DNA of 64,000 nucleotides from Bacteroidetes bacterium 37-13 (GTDB lineage Bacteria; Bacteroidota; Bacteroidia; Chitinophagales; LD1): NCBI GenBank assembly GCA_001897535.1, contig MKTC01000023.1, positions 1 to 64,000 of the forward strand, read 5' to 3'. Shown piece by piece: positions 24,656 to 33,738 of this stretch (position 1 is its first letter; each line of letters starts with the position of its first letter). The notes under the pieces were generated by a model. It saw only the letters and a program-made list of their open reading frames with translations, ran no database searches and was not told where the DNA came from. The position numbers and the translations under genes were made by a program.

Positions 24656-27600
24656 GTGTTTAAGAAACAAAAATTATTGTTGGTGTGTTTATTGGCTATT
24701 GCTTTTGTGCATAATGCTGTTGCGCAATCTGCAATGGATTCTACTTTGCTTCGTGAATACAATACTAGGATTGCTGCTGTTGAGAAGAGCTACAACGCTA
24801 TTAAAACTAAAATTGCAGGAGAGTTTCCCAAAATAGATAAGCAGTTTTTTCCATTGGCAGATGCTGCATTTTCGTTTGCGAAGAACGATAATTTTACCCC
24901 TGATAAAAAGGTGATTTACACTAATACTTTACTCAGATTCATAAATATAATTTACGACAATGCCACCGATGCAGAAATGGCAAATGGTAAGTTGAATGAT
25001 GGTTTTAAGTATTTTATATTATTAGCCGAATGGGATAACAAAAACGTGTTGGAACAAAATATTCGTTTGTATAGAAAGTTTACGCTTGGCTATGCTTCGC
25101 TTATTCCTGATGATAAAATTTGTGAGCAATTTATTGTGGATTATGCACGCGAAAATCCCGATGAAGTTCTTCGCAACGCTTGGCAATTTGGCAAGCGCAA
25201 TTTTGCCATGCAAGTGATTGATAGCATAGTGATTGCGGCACCTGATTTGGCAAAAAAATATTTGACTTCTGATAATGAAGTGAGCTACAATATTGTGCGT
25301 AGCAAATCGCCTGTTTCCAAGTATTTGTTAAGTGTTTATAGAACTTATGGCTTGCGTTCAAAAGCATATTTGCTTGCTTACAATGTGTTAAAGAATGAGT
25401 TTAGTATGGATGCTGCAGATTCTATTGGAGATAATAATTTGCTGTTGTTTAAAACATTGATAAAGAACATGAAGCAACCTGATGCTTTTGGTAAACATTC
25501 AGTTTATCAAGTGCTTGAAAATTTTTCAATTGAACAGGTGCGAAAAGCTAATGATATTTCACAGAACCAAACCGGATACGCTGTTGCAGAATATTTTAAG
25601 GCGTATAGCAGTGAAGAAATTTTTAGCGTGATGTTGTATGGGCATAAAGAATTGAGTTTACAAGGACTTACCAATATTCTAGGCGCAATTAAGAGGATAA
25701 TATACTCTCCTTTCAACAATAATTTTATTGCTTCTATTCAACCAAATAAGCTAAAGCAGTTTTTAGCCTATATTGAAAAAAATGAACGATTAGATGTAGT
25801 ACTGCAAATGATAGATGGCAAATCGCTTAACTATATGTATCAATTGATGTCGCAGCCTATATTGCCAAGTTTAGAGCCTGATTTTTCAATTGCAGATTCA
25901 GCAGATATTCAAGCGCTTTTTAAATCAAGACTTCCTGAAGCAGGACTTTCTGTATCTATAGAAAGAACGCCTAAAACTACGCCTGATAAAGATCCTGTGC
26001 CACAAGCAGTTACTAAAGAAGTTGAATCGGTAGAAGTTGTTTCTATTCCTGTTAAAGCAGATACTGTTTCAACTTTAGAAGCAGAAGTTGATATTGAAGA
26101 AACTACTGTAGTTCCTGTTTCGCTTAGGCTTTCGGAACGCGAAAAAAACTTGCTATTGTTGAAGAAAGATTTAGCTAGTTCACTCAAAGAGATTCCTAAA
26201 TTTATAAATGAAAATTACGCGGAAGAGTTACTAATTTATGCGGCTAAACAAGCACCTGATGAAATTTTTAAACGCTTCGATACTTACAAGTCTAAATTCT
26301 TTGCAGTAAAGATTTTAGAGGCAGCAGGAAAGGCTTCGCCTACTTCTTTAAAACGTTATTTGTATAGCTCTTCTCACCCAATTTTTTTGTTGTTGGAAAC
26401 CAGCACTGATTCTATTATTAAGAAGATAATGAAAATGCCTTCGCAAGTGAGTTATCCGAGCAAAGCATATATTTTAACTGATGCTATTTTAAAGCACAAA
26501 CTCACACCATCGCAGGCTGATAATATTTGTAATTCACCACAATGTATGTTTAAAGAATTGGTACAAATTGCTAAACAAAAAGATTACATCGGACGCTACA
26601 GTGTGGAGTACGGATTAACGGATTTTAGCCTTAGATTTTTGCGTGAGATAAATGACAATATTGCGCTTAATGAGCCGGAGCCATTTAGGATAGTAGAGAA
26701 TTTTACTCAAGAAGAAATCTATTTTTTAATGGTGTTTGGTAGAGAAGAAGTAGTTACCGGTTCGTTTAATGGGTTGTTTTCTCGCTTAAAAACTAAAATG
26801 CAAAGCGAAAATTTTGTGCAGTTACTACAAGATATAAATGATAGTCATTTCCGTACATTTATTTCAATGTGTGCTTCGTATAATAAGCTAAGTGAAATTC
26901 TTACCGGCTTAAACGAGCCGCAGCGAGATTCTCTTTTTGTAAAATTTGTTCACCTTACAAAAGATGAAAATAATAATGATGGAGCAGAAATTGCTGAAAC
27001 ACTCAACAGTATTAAAGATAGGGATTTACTTACGATAATTCATTCAAGAATAAAAGCTGAATACTTGCGTGCAGAGCAAGATTCAAATAATATTGTTTTA
27101 GCACTTTACAGTGTTTTAGCAAGTTTAGTTGATGGACATGCAGTAGTTGAAAACAGTTGGTTCAATATGCTTTCAAAGCAAATTAAATTGCCTGCTGTTT
27201 CTTTGCTTCCAAACAAAAATTTGATGGAAGAAAATCAAGATTGTATTGAGCAAATGTATTTCTACAACGATGTGGACGGACGGGAATCTTTCGTAAACTT
27301 TTTGAATACTTTTAAAGTGCTACCAACTTGGCAAACAGAAGATAAAGGAAGCTACGTAATTGTGCGAAGTGTGGAAGGAAACAAAGTAGAAATTTACGCA
27401 AATAAACCGGAATATGAATCGAATGGACAAGATGCTATTGCTGAATATTTTAAAGCAAATAATTTGTATCCGATAGTCGTTATTCATAGAGGACACAGCT
27501 TTCATACAGCATCTACTTTGCAAAATGTAGATGAGCGTGTAAAATTACTTTTAGTTGGTTCGTGTGGTGGTTTCTACAAGCTTTCTAATGCTATTGATAA

Positions 27601-27838
27601 TGCGCCTGATGCTCATATTATTGCTACAAAACAAATTGGAACTAAAACGGTGAATGACCCAATTCTATTAAGTTTGAATGAATTGATAAGAACGGGAAGA
27701 AATATTGTTTGGAAAGATTTTTGGGAGCAGATGCGCCAGAAGATTGGCTCTAATCCACATTTTGCTGATTATGTTCCTCCTCATCAAAATTTAAAATCAC
27801 TATTTAGTAGAGCTTATTTTTCACTTTTAGGTGTATAG
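24656..27838 (+). CDS. Large secreted protein with duplicated helical modules and HRGHS/GSCGG C-terminal domain
   Basis: 1060 aa, no recognised family. A signal peptide (LLLVCLLAIAFVHNAVAQ) starts at GTG 24656. Two copies of a helical module follow: residues about 140-400 (YARENPDEVLRNAW, AAPDLAKKYL, SKAYLLAYNVL) and about 505-790 (YAAKQAPDEIFKRF, ASPTSLKRYL, SKAYILTDAIL). A Pro/Glu/Val/Thr-rich linker of about 70 residues separates them. The C-terminal ~200 residues look alpha/beta, with QMYFYNDVDGRESF, VVIHRGHSFH (His944, His947), LLLVGSCGGFY (Cys970) and IIATKQIGTKTV. The His-Gly then Ser-Cys-Gly order after hydrophobic strands recalls clan CD (caspase/CHAT) peptidases, but the His-Cys spacing is short (23-26). 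The next gene abuts and is a paralog. Confidence 0.8.
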   Translation: MFKKQKLLLVCLLAIAFVHNAVAQSAMDSTLLREYNTRIAAVEKSYNAIKTKIAGEFPKIDKQFFPLADAAFSFAKNDNFTPDKKVIYTNTLLRFINIIYDNATDAEMANGKLNDGFKYFILLAEWDNKNVLEQNIRLYRKFTLGYASLIPDDKICEQFIVDYARENPDEVLRNAWQFGKRNFAMQVIDSIVIAAPDLAKKYLTSDNEVSYNIVRSKSPVSKYLLSVYRTYGLRSKAYLLAYNVLKNEFSMDAADSIGDNNLLLFKTLIKNMKQPDAFGKHSVYQVLENFSIEQVRKANDISQNQTGYAVAEYFKAYSSEEIFSVMLYGHKELSLQGLTNILGAIKRIIYSPFNNNFIASIQPNKLKQFLAYIEKNERLDVVLQMIDGKSLNYMYQLMSQPILPSLEPDFSIADSADIQALFKSRLPEAGLSVSIERTPKTTPDKDPVPQAVTKEVESVEVVSIPVKADTVSTLEAEVDIEETTVVPVSLRLSEREKNLLLLKKDLASSLKEIPKFINENYAEELLIYAAKQAPDEIFKRFDTYKSKFFAVKILEAAGKASPTSLKRYLYSSSHPIFLLLETSTDSIIKKIMKMPSQVSYPSKAYILTDAILKHKLTPSQADNICNSPQCMFKELVQIAKQKDYIGRYSVEYGLTDFSLRFLREINDNIALNEPEPFRIVENFTQEEIYFLMVFGREEVVTGSFNGLFSRLKTKMQSENFVQLLQDINDSHFRTFISMCASYNKLSEILTGLNEPQRDSLFVKFVHLTKDENNNDGAEIAETLNSIKDRDLLTIIHSRIKAEYLRAEQDSNNIVLALYSVLASLVDGHAVVENSWFNMLSKQIKLPAVSLLPNKNLMEENQDCIEQMYFYNDVDGRESFVNFLNTFKVLPTWQTEDKGSYVIVRSVEGNKVEIYANKPEYESNGQDAIAEYFKANNLYPIVVIHRGHSFHTASTLQNVDERVKLLLVGSCGGFYKLSNAIDNAPDAHIIATKQIGTKTVNDPILLSLNELIRTGRNIVWKDFWEQMRQKIGSNPHFADYVPPHQNLKSLFSRAYFSLLGV

Positions 27839-29944
27839 ATGAAAACGGCAAAAAGCAAACTCCTTTCAATTTTATTCATACTGCTGTGCTATTCGGCAAC
27901 ATTTGCTGTTGGTTTAAGTGATTCTACAGATAAAAGACCTAATTTAATTGATACCGAACAAGACAGAATTGATAAGTTAGACGGAAAGTTAGATCACTAC
28001 ATCAATACAGGCGATACGGTAACAGATAAGCAAGCAGGATTTGTTTATTTTGATGCGATTGATTACATACAAAAAGTTGTAGATAATAATTACATACCAG
28101 ACTTAGATAAAATCACTTTTTACGATAACCTTTTTGTGGAATTGAGAAACGTAAACAAGTCAAATTATTATCGAGTAGATGATATTGATAAAAGAATACT
28201 GCATGTGTTAGCAGGCTTAAATGCTGTTCGGCATAATGAACTGAAAAACTTTTTACTAGAAAACATTCCACTATCCATTCAAGTTGCAGGCTTTTTTAAG
28301 AACAGCAGCGATATGAAAACTTTTCTTTCAATCGCGGTGAAAAGATATCCAACGCAAGTATTGGTTTATGAATATTTGTTTGACGATAAAGATTATGCAC
28401 TTCCAATTTTAGAAGAAGCGGTAATTGCTGCACCTGTATTTGCTAAGAAATATTTTTTAGACAGCCACCCGATTTTTAAGTTATTGAAGCAGAGTACAAA
28501 CCCTGTTATTCAAACCATTCTTTCCATAAATAAAAAGTATGGAAGAAGCACAAATGCTTACGTTTTGTTAGATGATATACACAACAATAAACTTACTATT
28601 GATGAAGCGCACGAAATAGGAAAAGAGCATTATGCGTATTTAAAAACCATGCTCAATATTCGCAAAAAGAAAGAGCCGCTTGCGGAAAATTCTTTAGAAT
28701 CGGAGTTAGTAACAAATGCACTCAAATATGTGCGCGTGGTAAACGATTTGCATAACGAAGCAGATAATATTCGCTTTGCAAATGTTGATTCTTTTGATGC
28801 ACCGGAACTCTACACTTTAATTGTGTATAGCGAAGAAGAAATTTTTACTTCAACTTTTAATGGTTGTTTTAATCGCTTTTTGGCAAAGTTAGACTCAACC
28901 GATGGCTTCACTTTTATACAACAAATGGGCGAAAACCGTTTTCGAACTTTCATTAAAATGGCAGCAAGCTACGGCAAACTCGATAAGTTTTTAGCCACTA
29001 TGAAACCTGAAGAACAACAAGCGCTCATGGTGAAATTTGCAAGTAATTTAGAGCAAGATGAAAATGATATTGAGCAAGCAGTTGAGGTTGCCGATGCCTT
29101 TGGAAGTATCACAGATTCTACGCTTTTAACCTTGTTGCGCAATACCATAAAAAGTGAGTATTTGAGAGTTGAATCTCAAAATAATAAACGTGGGAAAATA
29201 ATTTATGGTTTGCTCTCTAATTTATTTACAGGAGATGGCGTTTTAAAAGATAAATGGTTTGCTTCAATTGCAACTAAGTATCAACTTCCACCTTTAGATA
29301 AAGTGAATTTTGAAAGCCTTTTTAGAAGAAACAAACACAATATTTGGCAAATATATTTTTACGATGATGAAGATGGAGACGCATCTTTTAAAACATTTTT
29401 AGCAACCTTTAAAGATCCCAACTGGCAGATTGCAGACTATCAGCATTATGTGAAAATATTTTCTAAGAGTGGCGCTTTGGTTACTATTTATGCCAATAAA
29501 CCCAAGAGTGAATACACTGGGCAGCCACAAATTGAAAAGTTATTGGATAGCTTGAAACAAGAACCAGATGTGGTTGTGCACCGCGGACACAGCTATTACG
29601 CCTACAAAACAATTGAAAAAATCCACAACAACACAGCAGTATTTATTCTGGGAAGTTGTGGCGGTTACACCAGCTTGAAAGGAATTTTTGAACGCAGTCC
29701 CAATGTGAGTGTAGTGGCTTCAAAACAAATTGGAACGATGTATGTAAACAATCCGCTTATTAAAATTATTGCGGAAGATATTCGTAATTTTAAAGATGTA
29801 GATTGGCATACTGCTTGGCAAGATTTAGAAAACAATGTAAAAGGAAATAAACAAGCTTACGAGCGATTTTTAGACTATATTCCACCACATAAAAACTTAG
29901 GCGCATTGTTTATTCGCGCATACAACAGAATGAGCGAAGAGTAA
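27839..29944 (+). CDS. Secreted paralog with one helical module and HRGHS/GSCGG domain
   Basis: 701 aa, homologous to the preceding gene and starting at the very next base (TAG-ATG). A signal peptide (LLSILFILLCYSATFAVG) is followed by a single helical module (about residues 130-420: VKRYPTQVLVYEYLF, AAPVFAKKYFL, STNAYVLLDDIH). Then comes the same C-terminal domain: QIYFYDDEDGDASF, VVVHRGHSYY (His581, His584), FILGSCGGYT (Cys607), VVASKQIGTMYVNNP and DYIPPHKNLGALFIRAY. The His584-Cys607 spacing of 23 equals that of His947-Cys970 in the paralog, and the flanking residues are the most conserved part of the pair. This argues for a functional site. Function is unknown; a caspase-like peptidase fold is an inference. 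Confidence 0.82.
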   Translation: MKTAKSKLLSILFILLCYSATFAVGLSDSTDKRPNLIDTEQDRIDKLDGKLDHYINTGDTVTDKQAGFVYFDAIDYIQKVVDNNYIPDLDKITFYDNLFVELRNVNKSNYYRVDDIDKRILHVLAGLNAVRHNELKNFLLENIPLSIQVAGFFKNSSDMKTFLSIAVKRYPTQVLVYEYLFDDKDYALPILEEAVIAAPVFAKKYFLDSHPIFKLLKQSTNPVIQTILSINKKYGRSTNAYVLLDDIHNNKLTIDEAHEIGKEHYAYLKTMLNIRKKKEPLAENSLESELVTNALKYVRVVNDLHNEADNIRFANVDSFDAPELYTLIVYSEEEIFTSTFNGCFNRFLAKLDSTDGFTFIQQMGENRFRTFIKMAASYGKLDKFLATMKPEEQQALMVKFASNLEQDENDIEQAVEVADAFGSITDSTLLTLLRNTIKSEYLRVESQNNKRGKIIYGLLSNLFTGDGVLKDKWFASIATKYQLPPLDKVNFESLFRRNKHNIWQIYFYDDEDGDASFKTFLATFKDPNWQIADYQHYVKIFSKSGALVTIYANKPKSEYTGQPQIEKLLDSLKQEPDVVVHRGHSYYAYKTIEKIHNNTAVFILGSCGGYTSLKGIFERSPNVSVVASKQIGTMYVNNPLIKIIAEDIRNFKDVDWHTAWQDLENNVKGNKQAYERFLDYIPPHKNLGALFIRAYNRMSEE

Positions 29945-30019
29945 CAGATTTTTACGCGCTTTCACTATTTCTCACAAATAATAAATTAAACTTGCTGCCA
30001 TAAAAATTATTTAAGGGGA

Positions 30020-31360
30020 ATGAAGAATTTATGGTACGCTTTGTTTTTGGTAGCTTTGGTAACTCAAGCACAAGCCCAAAATGCGAGAGTGGTAGAAATG
30101 CAACAGCTACCACCTAGAAATAGTTTTGAAAGGAGAGGCGTTTCATTAAAAGAGGCCTTGCAGCAAACAAGCAATGAAAAAGTTATTGAAGAGAAAGAGC
30201 GCACAGGTGTTTTAAATGTTTCTATTTTATTGCCATTCAGCGCCACAAGCACTTTAGAAACTGTGAAGGCGGCAGTAGCTTCAAAAGATAATTTGCATAG
30301 TTTAAAACTTGTTTCTAATGAAGCTAAAACAGCGTTAGATTTTTACGATGGCGTATTGATGGCATTAAAAAAAGTAGAAGCTGAAGGTGGAAATAGCTTG
30401 AAATTAAAAGTGAATTTTTTTGATACTTGGGCAAGCGACTCGGTAGTAGATGAATTGCTGAAAGAAAAAGATATTGTGAATGCAGATGTAATAATTGGAC
30501 CTGCCACACACGAAGGCGCAAAAAAAGTAGCAGAGTTTTGCAAGCAAAATAAAATAGTAAATGTTCAACCTTTTTCGCCCTCAAAATCTATTACGAGCGA
30601 TAACCCTTACCATGTAAAAATTGCCCCAACAATTGATGCGCATATTGATAATATAATGCGCTCGTTGGCAGATTCGTTTAATTCAGAACCAATTATTATT
30701 TACACAACGAATGCAAGCAGCGATTTAAGTGCAGCAAAGCGCTTAGATTCTTTATTGAAAAATTTTGACGGACCGGGTAAAACGCATTTCAAATCTACTT
30801 TAGTAAACATTTCAAGTTTAGGCACAAACGGAAATAAAAAAACTCCTGCCGATTTCTTAATCCCTTCACAACGGAATGTAGCAGTAGCTTGTATTTTTGG
30901 AGAAGCAAATGCACAAACAATTATCCGCCAACTCTTTGCTTCCAAGCCTGATGTGGTAATATATGGAATGCCAACTTGGTTAAATTCGGAAGTGCTTCGT
31001 TTAGATTATTTAAACAAATTAAATGCACGTTTCACAGAGCAGTTTTTTGAAGATACAGCATCAAGTACTAAAGCAAAAGATTTTATTGCAATTTATAAAG
31101 AGCAGTATTATTCAGTACCTGCAAAATATGCTTATTTAGGTTATGATGTAGTTAATTGGCTTTACAAAGCAGCAGCCGAAGATGAGCGTTTTCCAATGAA
31201 TTTAGCAGGGAGTTTTTATGCCGGAGCAGGCTATAAATTTCAGTTTAGAATGGCTGAAAAAGCACAAGAGTCAAATAAAAAAAGAGGCATTGATTATTTT
31301 GAAAATACCTTTTTGCATTTGCTCCGAATTGAGAATTATGCGTTATTAAAAGATTGGTAA
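30020..31360 (+). CDS. Type 1 periplasmic-binding-fold protein
   Basis: 446 aa. A signal peptide (MKNLWYALFLVALVTQAQAQ) is followed by about 70 variable residues and then a periplasmic-binding (type 1, LivJ/LpoA-like) fold: LNVSILLPFSATS, ALDFYDGVLMALKKVE, VIIGPATHEGAKKVAEFC and NIVNVQPFSPSKSIT-like segments. Bacteroidota often have such domains fused to LysM as cell-wall-linked proteins; no LysM is visible here. It follows the paralog pair by 75 bp on the same strand and may belong to the same transcription unit. Ligand is unknown. A cell-envelope role such as LpoA-like regulation is possible but unproven. Confidence 0.75.
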   Translation: MKNLWYALFLVALVTQAQAQNARVVEMQQLPPRNSFERRGVSLKEALQQTSNEKVIEEKERTGVLNVSILLPFSATSTLETVKAAVASKDNLHSLKLVSNEAKTALDFYDGVLMALKKVEAEGGNSLKLKVNFFDTWASDSVVDELLKEKDIVNADVIIGPATHEGAKKVAEFCKQNKIVNVQPFSPSKSITSDNPYHVKIAPTIDAHIDNIMRSLADSFNSEPIIIYTTNASSDLSAAKRLDSLLKNFDGPGKTHFKSTLVNISSLGTNGNKKTPADFLIPSQRNVAVACIFGEANAQTIIRQLFASKPDVVIYGMPTWLNSEVLRLDYLNKLNARFTEQFFEDTASSTKAKDFIAIYKEQYYSVPAKYAYLGYDVVNWLYKAAAEDERFPMNLAGSFYAGAGYKFQFRMAEKAQESNKKRGIDYFENTFLHLLRIENYALLKDW

Positions 31361-31375
31361 TTTAATTGAAAGGCT

Positions 31376-32761
31376 ATGACATTCTTACGTGCTTTTTTGT
31401 GTCGATGTACAGAGCAAGAACGATATAAATTAAAGCTTTTAGATTTAAAGGGAAATGAATACGAAGTACTGTTAGAAACAATTAAACAGCGCACAAATAC
31501 AGATTTTGACGATACTGAAATTCAAAATAAATTCAACCTTACCAAAAGTTATTTTGATAAAATAAATTCAGTTCTTTTAGATAAATGCCTTTCTGCATTA
31601 ACACCTAATGGAACTTACAACGATATACTTTCTCTTATTCTAGCTAAAGACATGCCCGATTTACTCAAGCATGAAATTAAAATATGGGAGCGTAGAATTT
31701 TAAAAACAAAGGATAGTAACGAAATAACCACTTTCTATTATCGCACATTTCAGTTTCTGCGAAGAATGCCGGCAAATGTATTTGATATGGAAATGTTACT
31801 TAAGTACAAAAACCTTTATTTAAAGCATAAAAAAGATAGAAGTGAAGAAGATGAATTAGAGATAGCAGCAATGGTTTTAGCAACTCAAGTTTTTATAGAA
31901 GCGGTGCAAGGAAATATGAATACTTTTTCAGAAAAGTATCACTTGGAATTAAAAAGATTAAAAACAGAAATTGGCACTAAGCAATATTACAAAGCAAATT
32001 TTCATACAAAACTGGCAGAGGCAAATTACTACGATTATTATACAAGCGATTTTAATGCTTTAGTGAACGCCCTCAAATATGCGATGGAGCATTACGATAA
32101 AGCTCAAGGCGGTATAGATGTTACGTACAAAGTGTATGCTATTACAAAACTTGCAAAGGCTTATTGCCACGGAAGTTATTTTGGTGAAGCGATGAAAATT
32201 TACGATGAAGCATTTAGTCTTTTTGCTGCGGAATTGTCTTTAAATCCATATCACCCAACTATGTATGCAATCGTTGCCATCATCAATGGGAAGTATAAGG
32301 AAGCAGAAAAAATGATGAATGAAAATTTACTGCATCTTCTCAATAATGAAAAGCCAGGCACTTTAGATTTTGACATCTATCGTACTTATGCCATTCTTTA
32401 CATGAACCAATCTATGTTCGATAAAGCATTTTATTATTTAGAAGAAGCATTGAAATTCCGCAGAACAGAAATAAGTTTATTGGGAGATATTTTACTGCGA
32501 ATGGTGCATAATGCGTTTTTTGTGATGAGTGGCGATTTAGCTACGGCAAAAACTACGCTTAAACGAAATTTTAAATTCTTAGCACTAAAAGAAAAGGATG
32601 CAATGGTGCAAGAATATACCGGTTATTTCAAAATGATTAAGCAAGTTATTCGCTATAAAGAAGGAAAAAAACTACCCAAAGATTTTACGGAGCAAATGAC
32701 TCCGTATCGTCAAGGAATTATGAAGCTATATGGCGATTTGTTAGATAAAATGGTAGATTGA
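31376..32761 (+). CDS. Helical-repeat (TPR-like) cytoplasmic protein
   Basis: 461 aa, unrecognised. There is no signal peptide. The sequence is nearly all helical, with TPR-like pairs in the C-terminal half (AITKLAKAYCHGSYFGEAMKIYDEAF, YRTYAILYMNQSMFDKAFYYLEEALKF). The N-terminus MTFLRAFLCRCTEQERYKLKLLDLKG is cationic and cysteine-containing. It starts 15 bp after the periplasmic-binding-fold gene, so the two are probably co-transcribed. The role is likely protein-protein interaction. The exact start is uncertain because downstream Met codons are few. Confidence 0.65.
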   Translation: MTFLRAFLCRCTEQERYKLKLLDLKGNEYEVLLETIKQRTNTDFDDTEIQNKFNLTKSYFDKINSVLLDKCLSALTPNGTYNDILSLILAKDMPDLLKHEIKIWERRILKTKDSNEITTFYYRTFQFLRRMPANVFDMEMLLKYKNLYLKHKKDRSEEDELEIAAMVLATQVFIEAVQGNMNTFSEKYHLELKRLKTEIGTKQYYKANFHTKLAEANYYDYYTSDFNALVNALKYAMEHYDKAQGGIDVTYKVYAITKLAKAYCHGSYFGEAMKIYDEAFSLFAAELSLNPYHPTMYAIVAIINGKYKEAEKMMNENLLHLLNNEKPGTLDFDIYRTYAILYMNQSMFDKAFYYLEEALKFRRTEISLLGDILLRMVHNAFFVMSGDLATAKTTLKRNFKFLALKEKDAMVQEYTGYFKMIKQVIRYKEGKKLPKDFTEQMTPYRQGIMKLYGDLLDKMVD

Positions 32762-32771
32762 TTTTTGCACT

Positions 32772-33737
32772 TTACTCAACAACTATTTTATATGTTGAAG
32801 AGTGTTCCTTAGTTTGAATAAACAAAACATAAATACCCGAATTTAGGCTTTCAGGAATTTCAATTGCAGATGTAGTGCTATTTGAAATTTCTTTTCCTTG
32901 TAAGTTGTATAAATTTAGTTTTTCAGAATCTGTTTTATTTACAAATACTTGCTTGCCTTTCATCACCGGATTAGGAAATACTAAACTAAAATCAGCTATT
33001 TCTAAAATTGAAGTTGTGGATAGTTGATTGATTACGCCAATAGCATCTAAATCGAAACCGCCACTTGGGAATGGAGTAGGAAATGGGTCGTTTACTTTAT
33101 TGCCAAAAGCATCTCTGGTTGCAAATTTATTTTCTATGCTTCCAACCACATCAATCACTTTTACGTGTGTAATATTTTGAATATCCAAATCCGGAGTCCC
33201 TGCCAATTCTTCTAAATCGAAAGGTGTACCATACCCTCCGCGATATTTCCCTGCAAGATTGTTTATTTTTGTAGCATCTGTTAATCCAAAACTTGCGGTT
33301 TGTATTAAAGTATCAATTAGGGAATGAGCCGGGAAACGAAAAAAATTGATACCATCGCTACTTACTTCTACAAAAGCAAGTTCTAAAAAGCTATCATCAA
33401 AACTATTTTCAAATACCGCAAAATCGTATCCACTACCATTCGTAATTGGTTGAGGAAAAGTACATATTGCAAAGCCACCATCGCCCAAACTTACCACACC
33501 ATTTTCGCCTGCTTTGCCTATGGCAGAAAGTGAATCGCCAACGCTTGCGTAACCCAAAGTAGTATCAGTAATATTTTGTAAGCCACGCACTATTTTGCAT
33601 TGGTTTGCCCAGTTTAAAAATATACTGCTATCTTTAGAAATAGCGGTGCTGCCCGCTTCGCCAACTTTGGGTGCATATTGCCCAAAAATATTAGGAACGA
33701 AAAAAAACAAGATAGCAAGAAGTAATATTTGTTTCAT
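32772..33737 (-). CDS. T9SS-sorted surface protein
   Basis: About 321 aa from ATG 33737; the track start at 33773 lies inside the upstream gene. MKQILLLAILFFFVPNIFGQ is a clean signal peptide. The body (ATSFGLTDATKINNLAGKYRGGYGTPFD-like, FAVFENSFDDSFLELAFVEVSSDG) resembles secreted Bacteroidota proteins that describe surface or extracellular domains of unknown function. The C-terminus (LVFPNPVMKGKQVFVN, LYNLQGKEI, NSGIYVLFIQTKEHSSTYKIVVE) is a type A T9SS sorting domain, so it would be translocated by the type IX system and anchored or released. It starts 1 bp after the GlmU-like stop, so the two are co-transcribed. Confidence 0.85.
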   Translation of the reverse strand: MKQILLLAILFFFVPNIFGQYAPKVGEAGSTAISKDSSIFLNWANQCKIVRGLQNITDTTLGYASVGDSLSAIGKAGENGVVSLGDGGFAICTFPQPITNGSGYDFAVFENSFDDSFLELAFVEVSSDGINFFRFPAHSLIDTLIQTASFGLTDATKINNLAGKYRGGYGTPFDLEELAGTPDLDIQNITHVKVIDVVGSIENKFATRDAFGNKVNDPFPTPFPSGGFDLDAIGVINQLSTTSILEIADFSLVFPNPVMKGKQVFVNKTDSEKLNLYNLQGKEISNSTTSAIEIPESLNSGIYVLFIQTKEHSSTYKIVVE

Positions 33738-33738
33738 T

